A stretch of DNA of 64,000 bases from Guyanagaster necrorhizus (Eukaryota > Basidiomycota > Agaricomycetes > Agaricales > Physalacriaceae), in the NCBI RefSeq assembly GCF_019112545.1, contig NW_025064898.1, forward strand, positions 861,548-925,547. The letters run 5' to 3'. Below are positions 1 to 12,677 of the stretch, piece by piece. The position numbers were made by a program, and so were the translations under genes. Below the pieces are notes generated by a model, which did not search any database, had not been told where the DNA came from, and was given only the letters and a program-made list of their open reading frames with translations. Every line of letters starts with the position of its first letter. The first letter of the stretch is position 1.

Positions 1-3000
1 ACAAAACTCAAGATGAAGAGGTGATCAATGAGATAATCAAGAAGATAAGAAAGGCCAAGTGATACTGGGCTCTGGAATAGCTTAATGAGCTTAGAGAACC
101 TCAAAAGTATATTTGATGGCAGAAGACCCCAGGATGAGACTTGACCACCAAGGCTCAGATCAAGACACTTACATCTTGAACAGCTCTGATTGACAGTGGC
201 TGCACTGGAAGCTTAATTAACTGTGCTTTTGTTGATAAGCATAGTCTACCCACTCAGGCTATAGCTGCCCCTATTTCAGTGTACAACACAGATAGTATCA
301 AGAATCAGGCTGGTTCAATTACTGAATATGTCAAATTATGACTAATTATCAGCAACCACTCAGAACAAATCAATCTAGCAGTTACTGACTTAGGAACTAA
401 AGAAATATTTCTTGGTCATAATTAGTTGATTTGACACAACCTGCTTATCAACTGGAAGACTGATCAAATCATCTTTGCTCAGTGCTAATGCCATAAGATT
501 CTGTTTAAACTATCAGACAAAGACTCCAAAGACAGATAGGATAAAGAAATGGAAGATAGTGAAACTATTCTTGCTGTAGACATACAGCAAGCAATACACA
601 TTTGGACCATACATCATGCCAATGATCTGACTATAAAGGCTAATGCAGAAAGAGAGGAGAAGATATTTGAAGAGATAGTACTCAAATGGATCTGAGATTA
701 TTGAGATCTGTTCAGCAAAGAAAGTTTTGATGAGCTGCTGAAGCTAAAACTATGAGATCATTTGATCAAACTGATCCCAAATGTGAGTGTCAATCTGGAC
801 TGCAAAATGTACTCTTCTTTTTTATTAAAAAAAAGGATGGAAAACTCTGATCAGTCTAAGATTATTAGAAGCTAAATGAGATGACAATCAAGAATCACTA
901 TCTCCTCCTGCTCATCTCAGAACTCATGGATAAGTTATGCAGGGCCTAATACTACACTAAATTAGATGTCAGATAGGGATATAACAATATATGGATCAAA
1001 GAGAATGATGAGTGGAAGATAGCTTTTTGGACCAACTAAGGATTATTTGAGCTGACAGTCATGTTCTTCAGACTTACAAACTCATCAGTGACATTCCAAT
1101 AGATGATGAACAATATATTTAAAGATCTTATTGCTATTAGAAAGGTCACAATCTATTTTGAGAACATTCTCATCATGTTATGAGATCATGAAGAACACTG
1201 ATAGCTGGTATGATAAGTACTCATGCTGATGAGAAAGCACAAGCTCTTTTTCAAGACAGAGAAATGTGAATTCAAAGTTCTGAAAACAGAGTATCTCAGA
1301 GTAATTATCAATGAAAGAAGCATTCAGATGGACCTGATAAAGATGGCTGGAGTGACTGAATGGCTGGTATCAACAAAGAAGAAGGAATTGCAGTCTTTTT
1401 TAAGATTCACTAATTTCTACTGCCAGTTCATTCAGGACTATAGCAAGATCATCCAGCCTATAATCCAGTTGATAGGAAATGCCCCATAAAGTTGGAGACA
1501 CTTCCAACAGGTTGTATTTGACAACCTTAAATGATAACTAGCCAAGGATATCATCCTAGCAATTTTGACACAGAAAAAAAGATTTAAAGTTGAAGCAGAC
1601 TCAAGTGAGGGAGCAATCAGAGCAGTACTTTTTCAGAAGCAGAATGGAAAATGGTGACCAGTGGTCTTCCTTTCTAAGGCACTGATCATAACAGAATGCA
1701 ACTACAAGATCTATGACAAAGAGCTTCTAGCAATTGTGCTCACATTCTCTGAATGGTGCTATTATCTGATTGGAGCAGTTCAAATCTTTGAAATTTGGAC
1801 TGATCACTAAAATCTTTAATACTTCTGACTTCTCTAGAAACTCAATCAATGACAGGCACACTGAGTCATAGAACTTTCTGAATATGACTACACACTTCAC
1901 CATAAAGCTGGTGCTGCAAACAAGAAGGTGGATCTGCTCAGGCTGATCATGACTAAGGAGATGATGATAATGAGGGAGTGGTGTTGTTAAAGCCTAAACA
2001 CTTCTGGATAATGATAATACCATCAGAGAAAGAAATTCATGAGCAAATCAAGAGTGTAACTCAGGACAATAGCAAATGGGACCAATATGTGGCACTATCA
2101 CTGAACTATGAATGCAGAATGACAAAGGAAGAAGGACTGATCCACTATGATAAAAGGATGTATATTCCACAAGATCAACAACTTCAGAGAGAGATCATCA
2201 CTATCTGCCATAACCACATGATAGTGGGACACTCAGAAATTGCGAAGTCTAAAGAACTGGTTCTATGAGAGTATTAGTGGTCAAAGATGAGCTAAGATAT
2301 AGAACACTATATGAAGGAGTGCAAAATATGTCAGCAAGAAAAAGCATCAACTCAATCATGTGCAGCACTACTTTTGCACAAATGAGGTTCCTCAGAGCCT
2401 ATAGACTCATATTTTAGTTAACATGATCATCTGATCATCTGATTATAATAGCTATAATGTCATACTAGTCATCATTAACTAATTTTCAAAGGTGATTATT
2501 CCTGTTGCATGCTTAACAGAATTAACATCAGAAGAGTGGGCCAAGATTCTCTATGATAAGGTTTATACTAAATATGGCATATCTCAAGTCATCATCTTTG
2601 ATCAAGGACCTCTGTTGGAAATTCTCGGTGTTGCGCAGAGTAGACTTCAGGCTGGTAAGGCCAGATGGTATGAACTTATTATTCTGCAGCTCCTACAGAG
2701 CTCGTATTTATACTCTCCAGGCTTGTATCTAGAATTTACTACAACTTTCTCTTTCTCTCAGGCTTACTCATCAACTCTTGGCATGATGCCGGATTGCCCT
2801 TTCTAGAACTTTCCAGCAAAATCCCAACAACCTCAATTCATCTTGAAGTTCCTCAATGACTTGTATTGGCTTCTAAATATTTGACACAACATCTCTACAG
2901 CATATCACCCCAAACTAATAGACAGATAGAGTGAGTCAATCAGAAGATTGAAAAATATCTTTGATTATTTATTAATTACTGCCAAGATGATTGGGTTGAG

Positions 3001-3698
3001 TGGCTTGCCCTAGCTGCCTTCCAGCACAATAATCATATTTACTCTGCCACTGAGAAAACCCTCTTCTTCATAAATCATAGCTGTCATCCAAATATCATCT
3101 ATACAGAATGCATTTATATAATAATATCTGCATTCTCTGATTTCACACACACTATGACTAAGATCCATGATAAAACCTGTGTCACCCTTGAAAAAGGAGC
3201 ATTCATTATAAAAAAACAATATGATAAACATCACTCTCCCACTCATCAATATTCCATTAATAATAAGGTGTAGCTTGATACAGCAAACCTCCACCTTCTT
3301 TATTTTAAGCAAAAGCTTGCTGATAAATAAACAGGTCCATTCTCTATCTCGCTAAAATTGGCACCTTCACTTATAAACTTTATCTTCCTACTGCTTGAAA
3401 AATCCGTAATGTTTTGAACAAAACTTTACTCACTTCATACATTACCCCTGCATTCTCAAATCAAGACCACCCACCTTTGCCTGAATCAGAACTGATCAAT
3501 AACAAAGAACACTATAAAATCAATCAAGTTCTTAATCACAAAATCCATAAGATTCATGCATGTGACAGAAAAACTTACACCACAGTTGATTATTTAGTTA
3601 GTTAGAAGAGTTATAGCTCTGAGTCTAATTATTAGATCAATAAACATCACATGAATGCCAATAATGTAATCTATAACTATGAACTCTCTCTAGAATAG
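1..3698 (+). pseudogene. E1 pol remnant (PR-RT-RH-IN-chromodomain)
   Basis: This is a heavily mutated pol. The aspartic protease motif LIDSGCTGS is readable at about 188-220. RT runs from about 800 to 1460, RNase H (EADSSEGA-type) from about 1590 to 1830, integrase from about 2080 to 3090, and a chromodomain-like end (DYLVS) reaches the stop at 3696-3698. Stops occur throughout (TGG to TAG, CGA to TGA, CAG to TAG). About 120 nt is missing near 812, removing the segment between LDCK and the FFVKKKDGK block. The RT active site YLDD has become YFEN, so catalysis would be lost even without the stops. The integrase is interrupted by a solo LTR at 2613-2829. The longest open pieces are 1223-1489 (RT palm/connection) and 1978-2268 (integrase N-terminus). 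Non-functional. Confidence 0.88.
2613..2829. repeat. Solo LTR of an unrelated element, with target duplication
   Basis: A 217 bp insertion breaks the E1 integrase reading frame. It begins TGTTGGAAATTC and ends AATCCCAACA, giving inverted TGTTGG/CCAACA termini, and it is flanked by perfect 5-bp direct repeats ACCTC at 2608-2612 and 2830-2834. A TATA-like stretch (cgtatttatactc) lies inside. The sequence is unlike the family A or B LTRs and much less mutated than its host. The ends and short length are typical of Ty1/copia LTRs, but that assignment is inference. Orientation cannot be fixed from the LTR alone. Confidence 0.85.
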
Positions 3699-3730
3699 CC
3701 ATCAGGATAATAGTCTTAAAAAGAGAATAA

Positions 3731-4190
3731 TATTATGATTTTTCCTTTTTCCTTTCTTGATTAACTCTTATTTATACTTAGTCAGAGTGCTAAGACCAGT
3801 GCTTAAGACTATGAGATAGGCTTAGTCATCATAATAGGCTGAGTCTGCCATTATGCTCTGATATGACAACAACTCTCAATGATGAACAATACTCTTTTGT
3901 AGGTAGTAATGATGCTTAAGAACAAAGAGAACTATAGCATAGAAACTCACAATTAGTAGGAATATATTTAACTCAGACTTGAACAGTATATATGTAGTGT
4001 AGCTCTTGCTGTATATTCTCAGCTTTAAGCTAAAGTTTATTTATCTACTACTTCATCTTGAGCTGATCATTTTTGGCCTTGAAGCACTAGATCAATAGAG
4101 GCACACAAAGTGAATTCTAGCATGACTGTACAAATATAATACAGTGCTAATTTATCACATGTTCAGATCATATGCAACTTAGGCTGAACA
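3731..4190 (+). repeat. E1 3' LTR (460 bp)
   Basis: Starts TATTATGATTTTT (decayed from TGTTA...) and ends GGCTGAACA. It contains the family A internal landmarks in order: CTTAGTCAGAGTGC, TATA-like region, and the cagctttaagctaaagttta block near 4020. The chromodomain stop and a short purine stretch lie just upstream, as expected for a 3' LTR. Confidence 0.88.
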
Positions 4191-4977
4191 TGGAGGAGGT
4201 AAAAGACAGAGCCAATCAGTAAGCAATTCCACTGGATCAGCCAAAGGACTCAGTGGTGTGTCACAAGCAGCTGTTGAACAGATTAATAGTACTTCTGTAG
4301 TTACACCTATGCTTAAGTTATTAGCACATTCAAATATACCCTATTCCACAACTACAAGACCATCACCAGAATCATCCAAGCCTATAACTCAATTGTCTAT
4401 AGGCCAAACAGAGAGAGCAACCCCCATTGGATGACTTAAGCTCTTTAACATCAAATGGACTTGGTGCATCATCAAAGATGTGAAGACAGAGAAAGAAGCA
4501 AAGGTGGTACTCAAGAATTGAGTATACAAGACCTGAGCTGGAGAGATCATTGATGAAATGATTAAAGAGATAAGAAAGACTAAATAATGTTGAGCTCTGG
4601 AATGGCTCAATGAACTTCAAGGACTCTAGAAGTATATTTGATAACAAAAGACCTCAGGACAAGACTTGACTATAAAGGCTCAAATTAAAACACTAACATC
4701 CTGCTCCATATATGCAGTAATAGTCTTAATTGATAGTAGCTGTACTGAGAGTTCAATCAACCATGCTTTTATCAACAAGTATGATCTACCTATTCAAGCC
4801 ACAGCAGCACTCATTCCAGTCTATAACACTAATAGAATCAAGAACCAGGCTAGCTCAATAACTGAGTTCATCAAACTCTGACTAATCATTGAGGATCATT
4901 TGGAATGAATTGACTAAGCTGTTACTGATCTAAAAACTAAGAAAGTATTCCTTGGTCATGACTGGCTTATCCAGCAT
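4191..4977 (+). pseudogene. E2 gag end and pol 5' portion (pre-PR and protease)
   Basis: The fragment begins with the conserved gag terminus (GAGGAGGTAAAAGACAG...CAGTAA, stop 4220-4222) and then follows the pol frame: the AKGL-type linker, the TWxxIKDxK block near 4460, the ALEWLNEL block near 4600, and the protease LIDSSCTES at about 4730, where the expected DSG is DSS. Stops such as TGA and TAA interrupt the frame. It ends mid-codon at the E3 insertion after the GHDWLIQH block. Longest open stretch 4666-4881. Confidence 0.82.
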
Positions 4978-5441
4978 TATTATGATTTTCCTTTCTTTTC
5001 CTGAGATTAACCCCTATCTATGCTTAGTCAGAGTGCTAGGATAAGTGCTTAAGACTGTGGGATAAGGCTTGGTCATCACAACTAGCCAAGTCCATCATTG
5101 TCTTTCATTGCAATGACATTGTCTGACAATGCACAATCAACCTTTTATATATGATAACAATGCTCAAGGACAATGAACACTAGGATAGAGAAACACACAA
5201 TAAGTATGTAGTATTATTAGCAGGTCTTGTACAGTATTTAAGAAAGCTCACTCTCACTGATAATCCCCAGCTTTGAGCTAAAGTTTATTTTATCTCATTC
5301 TATTCTCAAGCTAGTCACACAAAGTCTTGAAGCACTGGGAGTCAACATTGGTACATATAATGAACTCTGATAGAAGGCTTGAACATAAAGCCATGTCAGT
5401 TTATCATGTGCTAGTTGATCATATGCAGCTTGAGCCTAACA
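4978..5441 (+). repeat. E3 5' LTR (464 bp)
   Basis: Starts TATTATGATTTTCC, ends GAGCCTAACA. It matches 12678-13141 closely along its whole length. The TATA-like sequence cagtatttaag at about 5232-5242 is followed about 30 nt later by the self-priming motif AGCTTTGAGCTAA (5269-5281). Confidence 0.92.
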
Positions 5442-5442
5442 A

Positions 5443-5455
5443 TTAGCTCGAAGCT
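5443..5455 (+). promoter_or_regulatory. E3 self-priming primer-binding site
   Basis: TTAGCTCGAAGCT lies one base inside the 5' LTR. It is the reverse complement of AGCTTTGAGCTAA (5269-5281) in the LTR except for one CpG-type change. No TGG-initiated tRNA-complementary site is visible here, which agrees with Tf1-type self-priming. Confidence 0.7.
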
Positions 5456-5496
5456 TCACCTTCTCTTTCTCAAGCCCAATTGTGCTGAGAAACTGA

Positions 5497-8400
5497 ATGC
5501 CACCACCAACCATCACCAACCTTAATCATGACTTCTTTGAATTGATAGCTTCCATCATTGGAATGCTACTAGGACTTCTAGCCATCATCACCCTTTGCCA
5601 CAGACAACAATCAGTAACTGCTTGAATAGTCAGGCACTATCAGGCATTTCAACAGATCTATACCATTCTCTAAAATGTAACCCCAGATCTACCCTTCCAT
5701 AACATCTCTACCTCTATCAGAACATCCTTTCAGCTGCAAGAGTGACTCATACCAGAAGCTGAACATAGCAACCTGCCTTTAAGGAGCCTTCAGAAAGAAG
5801 AAGGACCTCAATACCCCTTTCGATGATCTAGTAGAGACTGCAACCCTGCTCTTGCAGGATTCCGAAACTCTTGGACTGCAAATATCATCCAGGAGCTCAA
5901 GGAGATCTCTAGTGATGTCTCTTTAAACACCTCTGCCTCTAGTCATTCTGTCTCTCTAAACATCTCAGAGATTGGAAACTATGCTTGGGACTCTCTTGAT
6001 GCTGCTTGGATGGCTTTGAGACCTCAGATAAGCTTCAACTCCCCTCATCATTCTCTCTATGCTATTCCTGAGTCAAACTCATCTATTAATAGGTTGGAGC
6101 TCAATGACTCTCACAGAAGGAGTATCCACTAGGATTTTATGAACATAGAGCTCGCCATCACTGTGGCAGAGGATCTCTATAACTACTTTAGCATTGGAAG
6201 TCAGCCAGAGGTGGAAACAGCTAGCACCAGGAGAAGAATTGCCTAGGATAGAATCATATGATGAGTTTTCCTGGACTGGGATCTTTAGATCCCCTTTGAT
6301 TACAACACAGCAGTATAGCAGCAGCAGCAGCAGAACCAGAACCAACAAGCAGAGGTCCAGCAAGCTCAAGAAGAGCTTGCCAAGTATGTCCAAGCAGAAG
6401 CCCAGTGGGAGTTTGAAGAAGCAGGATATGACTGATAAGAATGACAATGATAATGATGAGAGGAGGCTGACAGACTGAGATCAGCCTCTCCTGGCTGGTA
6501 TGAACTTCATACTAACTCCTCAGGATTCCTTTTCAGGGAGCCCAATTCAGAAACTGACTCTTGGACAGGGCTGACCAGCATCATTGACAGAGAAGAAGCA
6601 ATCCAAAGAGACCAAGTCAATGGATGACCTCTCTCTCTTCACTACCCCACCAGAACTGATACCATTTCCTCCAACACTGACTCAGTCCTTAGAGCCTACA
6701 GGCTCTGAGTATCTGACAATGCCTATATCTCTGACCAAGCCCTCCACAGATTCCTGAGAAGTAGAGTCACTCACCAGTTCCTCAATCCTGGGTTCCAAAG
6801 AAACTTTGGTCTTTATAGCTGAGAACTGAAGGAGGAAAGAGCATGCAGTGGAATCCAATATAGTCAGCTCTCAAATCCTCCCATCTGGTATGCAGCCTCT
6901 GGATCTGACCTAAGTACTGCCAGGCCCAGCATCAGAATCAACAACAAGCTTTTTGGTGACCCTCAGGCTAGCCATACCATCCATCTATGACCCACCCATC
7001 AGTTTCCTCCTCAAGAAAAAGGACAGCAGAGATGAGGGTGATGAGAAAGACAGTGAGGGCCTCTTCAGGCTCGAACAATTTATGGAATATGCTGATGAAG
7101 ATACTGATGAAGAAGTGCTAAGAAAAGAAATGGGGTGAGAAAGAGGGAAGAAATACCAGGGATTATATGAGCAAGAGATACTCTTTTTATAGAGGGATGC
7201 CTGTTGGCAGGCCATACCCTTAGAACTAAAGTATAAATATGCAGATAAAACTGAAAAACAAGACATTTTACAGTATGCCACAACAAAATATGCCTAGGAA
7301 GAATATGGCTGATGGCATCCAGAGGATCTCCTCAAGCCAATGCCCTCATATCAAACCAAGAAACAGCTGAAACTAATGCTGAGCTCTCCTCCTATTCTGC
7401 TAAAATGAGCTGTCTACACAGCACCATCTATCTGCAGTAGGGTTAAAATATCAGATCCACTAATTCAAGACATGACAACTCAACTCACTAGAATCTGACA
7501 TCAGCTGAAACCTTCAGCACCATGATACGAAAAACCCTAAAACCCTTGGATCAGAAATAAAAGCCAACTTCTTGGAGGGCAGCCACTCCCTGATGAAGCA
7601 GAACCCAGTGGGACAGGAAAAGAGCTGGTATGGGATGACCCTGAAGCAGTTTGCCTCAGATTTATCATACAGAATAGGGTGATTGTCTAAAAAGATGCTG
7701 TCCTAAAAGGAAGTCCAGTCGCCAATGATCATTCTCTTCACTCCTTCTTCAGATCACTATGGGAATAGGGTTGGCCTCCATTTCAGAGTGGTCCAACCTG
7801 ATGGGCACTCTACCAGAGAATGCCACTATCTTGCAATGCCAACCAGACTTACTGTGGAAACCTCACCCCTTCAAGAGGGCCTCAAATAACATTGACCAAT
7901 TCCTGGTCAATTGTGAACAATACTTTGAGGTTTACATTGGATATCTCAGTACTGATATGAACAAGGTAGTATTTGCCACCTTTTATCTTAAGAAAAAAGC
8001 AAAGACCTGATAGATTCTAATCTCCTCAAACTTCTGATCGTCGACTTGAGAGCACTATTGGTACCCCTCATGGCCAGTATTTAAACAAATGCTGAATGAC
8101 AAATTCATCAATCCGGTGGTACAGAAGGTGCAAAAACAGAAGATCAAGGAGTATAAGATGGAAGATAAGACTGCCACAGACTATTTTAATGAGTTAGAAC
8201 ACCTTGCAAAACTTGCTGAAATCCAGGATGATGTAGCAAATGATGGACACATGGTCGAGGCCCTCAAGAGAGGGGTTCTCTCTTTATACATCATAATAAT
8301 TTCAGCAATTGACATCAAAGCACTGATGCCAGTCAGATATGACAAATAGAAGAAGCAAATTGTTGAGATGTACAGAGAGCAATAAAGACAGAAAGCAGAG

Positions 8401-8751
8401 TCATCAACTCTTCAAGATTACATCAAAAAGTCGATGCCACCAACCCCAAACAAATCAGAGCAAACTGCCAGGAAATCACCAGGACCCTCAACAGCCTCTG
8501 CCTATAGCATATAGAAAACCGAGACAGGCACCACTTATACTAGAACAGGTAAACCAATAGACATAGATCAGATGAAGAAGGAGGGCAAGTGTTTCAATTG
8601 TGGCTAGAAAGACCACATGGCAAAAGATTGCCTGAGAAAGAAGAAGACATATAAAGACATCAGAGCATAGATCACCAAGCTACAAAAGGAAGAAGAAGGA
8701 CTCAGTGAGGAAACAAAAGTCAAGAAAGTAAAAGACAGGGCCAGTCAGTGA
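5497..8751 (+). pseudogene. E3 ORF0 plus overlapping gag remnant
   Basis: An ATG at 5497 opens the ORF0 frame: a hydrophobic stretch similar to SIIGMLLGLLAIITLC follows, then the IGNYAWDSLDAA block near 5970 and the NPGFQRNFGLYS block near 6790. The overlapping gag frame has lost its usual start (ATG to ATA near 5700). Its acidic part (EGDEKDSEGL) lies near 7030, the capsid near 7860-8350 (pieces open at 7759-8010 and 8089-8349), and a zinc knuckle KCFNCG...H...C near 8590-8630 in which the G of GQ is followed by a stop (CAG to TAG). The gag stop is TGA at 8749-8751. The product would be the Gag polyprotein that packages the element RNA. Multiple nonsense changes make it inactive. Confidence 0.82.
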
Positions 8752-11700
8752 GTGATTCCACTGAGCTGGCCAAAGGACTTTATAGTGTGCAAACTCCAGC
8801 TGCTAGTCAGACTGATAGTACTTCTGTAGCTACTCCTATGCCTATTTATACTGCACATTCAAATATACCATCGACTTACACTCTGCACACTAAAGAATTG
8901 CAAAAAAAAACTTAATTGCCTCCAGGCTGAACAGAGGCAGAGGGCCCTAACATCTGGCTCAAACTATTCAACACTGAATAGACTTGGTGAGCCATCAGAG
9001 ATGCTAAGGATGAAGCAACAATCAAGGCCATGCTCAAGAATTGGGTCCACTGAATCTGAGCCAAAGAAATAATTGATAAAATAGTGGAAGGAATAAAGAA
9101 GGCTAAATGGTGCCAAGCCTTAGAGTGGCTCAATAAACTTTGTGGACCACAAAAGTTCATTCAACAATCTAAAATGGCTGGATGGGACCTACTTGCTAAA
9201 GCTCAAATCAAGACTCTCACATCTCAATCCATCCATGCAGTAACTGCACTAATTGACAGTGGATGCACAGAAAGTTCCATCAACCATGCTTTCATCAACA
9301 AGCATAAACTCTCAACCCAAGCCATGATGGCCCCAATTCCAGTTTACAATGCTGATGGGACCAAGAATCAGACTGGTTCAATTACCAAATTCATAGAGCT
9401 TAGGCTCACAATCAGTGATCACTCTGAATGAATCAACTTGGTGGTCATGGATCTTAGGACTAAGGAAGTTTTTCTTGGCCATGACTGGCTAATATGCCAT
9501 AACCTGCTGATCAATTGGAAAACTGGGCAGATCACATTTGCAAGATGCCAGTGTCAGAAGATCCCATTCAAATTATCCGATGAGGACCCAGAGGATTGGT
9601 GGGATGAGAAAATAGAGGATGGAGAAACCATCCTTGCTGTTGACCTGCAGTGTGAACTATATATTCACATCATCCACCATGCCAACAACCTCACTGCCAA
9701 AGCCAATAAATGGAGAGAGGAAAGAATCTTTAAAGAAATAGTGCCCAAATGGGTATGTGACTTCAAGAATCTGTTTGAAAAGAAAAGCTTTGATAAACTA
9801 TCAGAGTTGAAACTATGAGATCATGTAATTGAGTTAATCCTGAATGCAAACACCAATCTGGACTGCAGAATATATTCACTTGACAACAATGAGCAGCAGG
9901 AGCTCAACAAGTTCTTAGATGAGAATCTGTCCAGCAGATATATCAGACCCTCAAAATCTCCCATAGTGTCACCATTCTTCTTTGTCAAAAAGAAAGACAG
10001 CAAGCTCCAACCAGTCCAAGACTATCAGAAGCTTAATAAAATGATGATCAAGAATTGATACCCTCTCTCTTTGATCTTAGAGTTGATGGACAAACTCCAA
10101 GGTGCTAAATACTACACCAAGCTTGATGTCTGATGGAGATATAACAATGTTTGCATTAAGGAAGGGGATGAATGGAAAGCAGCCTTCAGAATGAATTAGA
10201 GACTGTTTGAGCTGATGGTCATATTCTTTAGGCTCACTAATTCCCCAGCAACTTTCCAATCGATGATGAATGACATATTCAAGGACTTTATCACCACTGA
10301 AAAAGTTACCATCTACCTCAACAACATCTTAATCATGTTTAAAATGAAAGAGGAATATCAAAACCTAGTATGGCAGATACTAGCTCTCATGAGAAAGCAC
10401 AAGTTATTTCTCAAGGTAGAAAAGTGTGAATTTGAGGTGCTTGAAACAGAGTATCTCAGGGTCATTATCTCGGAAAGAAGTATTTGGATAGACTCCATCA
10501 AGGTTGCAGAAGTAACAGAGTGGCCAGAGCCAACCAGGAAAAAGGAGCTGCAATCGTTCCTTGGATTCACAAACTTTTACCAGCACTTTATTTGAGACTA
10601 CAGCAAAATTGTTCACCCAATGATGCAGCTAATCACTAATGCCCCTTAGATCTGAGGATTATTTCAATAAGATGTGTTTGATGACCTCAAACGACAGCTC
10701 ACTAAAGATATGATCCTTGTCATACCAATGCAGAAGGAGAAGTTCTAAGTTGAGGCCAACTCAAGCAAAGGAGCAATTGGAGCTATCCTATCTTAGGAAC
10801 AAGACAAGAAATAGTGCCCTGTCACATTTCTATCCAAGGCACTCATGATCACTGAATGAAATTATGAGATCTATGATAAGGAACTCCTTGTCATCATGCT
10901 TGCCTTGGAGGAATGGCGATATTATCTCATCAGGGCTATAGAAGTTTTTGAGATCTGGACCAATCACTAAAACCTCTGATATTTTCAACAATCCCAAAAG
11001 CTCAACCACTGACAAGCCAGATGGGTCACTGAGCTTAGCCAATATCAATATGCCCTTCATCACAAGGCTAGCACAGCTAATAAGAAAGCTGATCTCCTAA
11101 GCTGATGAGCTGATCATGATCAAGAGAGTACCAACAACAAGAGGGTGACATTATTATAGCCCAAACACTTCCAAGCTATGATAATGCCAATGGAGAAAGA
11201 AATCCATGAGCACATCAAAAGTGCGATCTGAGATAATCACAAATAGGACCAATGAGTAGCTCCATCTCTCAATCATGAGTGAGGCATGACAAAGGAAGGA
11301 GGTCTGATTTGGTATAATGGCCAAATCTATATTCCTTGGAATCATAGACTATGTGGTGAGATCATCACCACTTGTCACGATCATGCAACTGCTAGGTATC
11401 CTAGCATTGCCAAAATGAAAGAATTGATGCTATGAGAATATTGGTTGCCCAAAATGGGGAATGACATCATCACATACATCAAAGCATGTGAAGTCTGTCA
11501 ATGAGGCAAATCATCAACACAGGTCTGAGCCATGCCACTCTATCCAAATGAGATTCCATCATCACTATAGACCTATATTTCTGTCAATATGATCACTAGA
11601 TTATCAGACTGCAATGAGTATGATGCCATCATCATCATAGTCAATTGATTCTTGAAAGCAATCAAAATGATTGCTTGTTCAACTAAGCTGACCTCCAAAG

Positions 11701-12644
11701 GGTGGGCAAAAATTCTATAAGACAAGGTTTATGCTAAATATGGCATGCCACAGGTCATCATCTTGAACAGGGGACCACAATTCATCTCCAAGTTTTTGGA
11801 TGACCTTTATCACCTCTTAAATATCAAGTGCAATACATCAACTGCCTATCACCTCCAAACCAATGGACAAACAGAGTGTGCAAACCAGGAAGTCAAAAAG
11901 TATCTCTGCCTATTCATTAACTATTGATAAGATGATTGGATGGAATGGCTGGCTCTCACTGCCTTCCAACACAACAACTGGATCCACTCAGCAACAGGAA
12001 AAATGTCATTCTTTATTAATCACAGACAGCATCCAAATATCATGCAAACAGAATGATACTGAACTACCACCCCTGCATCCATGGACTTTGCCACCACAAT
12101 AGCAAAGATCCATACAGAAACCAAGGCAGCCCTTAAAAGGGCCACCACAACCATGAAAACTCAATATGACAAACATCAGTGACTGGCCCATGAATACTCC
12201 ATCAATGATAAGATGTGGCTAGACACCATCAACCTTCACTTACCACATCCCAAATGCAAGTTAGCAGACAAATGCACAGGCCCCTTCCCAATAACCTCAA
12301 AGGTTGGGGTGAGCACATACAAACTCCAACTACCTCCCACTTGGAAAATTCATGATGTCTTCAACAAGACATTGTTATCCTCCTACATTGCACCAGCATT
12401 TTCTAACCAGAAACGACCCTCATCTCCATTCTCAGACCTTATCAATAATGAGGAACACTATGAAATTGATCAAGTCCTAAACTATAAACTGTGAAAAATC
12501 AGAGCAAAGAGAGGCAGAATAACAACTACAGTTGATTACCTGATTAGTTGGAAGGGTTATGGACCAGAATCCAATCAATGAGTAAACAAGAAACTTATAA
12601 ATGCTGACAATGCCATATGAGACTATGAATTATCTCTAAATTAA
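8752..12644 (+). pseudogene. E3 pol remnant (PR-RT-RH-IN-chromodomain)
   Basis: Aspartic protease LIDSGCTESS lies near 9250 within the open stretch 9084-9431, and GHDWLI is at about 9480. RT spans about 9900-10600 with LTNSPATFQ near 10240, but the active site YLDD reads YLNN near 10315, both aspartates changed to asparagine. RNase H lies at about 10740-11000, integrase from about 11280 to 12180 with the second catalytic block and the NGQTE block near 11860, a GPF module near 12280 and a chromodomain near 12440-12640. Many TGA/TAG stops interrupt it. Domain order is that of a chromovirus, and it is enzymatically dead by both stops and active-site loss. Confidence 0.85.
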
Positions 12645-12677
12645 GCCATCAGGATGATGGTCTTAAGAAGGGAGTAA

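Larger units (their letters stand above)
1..4190 (+). mobile_element. E1: family A Ty3/gypsy element, 3' portion (5' end outside window)
   Basis: A decayed plus-strand chromovirus copy running from the pre-protease region at the left edge to a 3' LTR at 3731-4190. The domain order protease, RT, RNase H, integrase, chromodomain follows the better copy E8. The base after the LTR (4191) is inside the gag of another copy, E2, about 30 nt before the E2 gag stop, so E1 was inserted into E2. The expected target duplication would be TGGAG (4191-4195), but the left partner lies outside the window. Confidence 0.9.

Noticed and set aside
2492..2806. 104-aa plus-strand reading frame
   Set aside because: It starts in the E1 integrase and runs into the inserted solo LTR; a chimera of two unrelated sequences.
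6079..6447. 122-aa minus-strand frame with a leucine-rich stretch
   Set aside because: It is antisense to the glutamine-rich part of the E3 ORF0/gag; the leucines arise from CAG/AAG codons read backwards.
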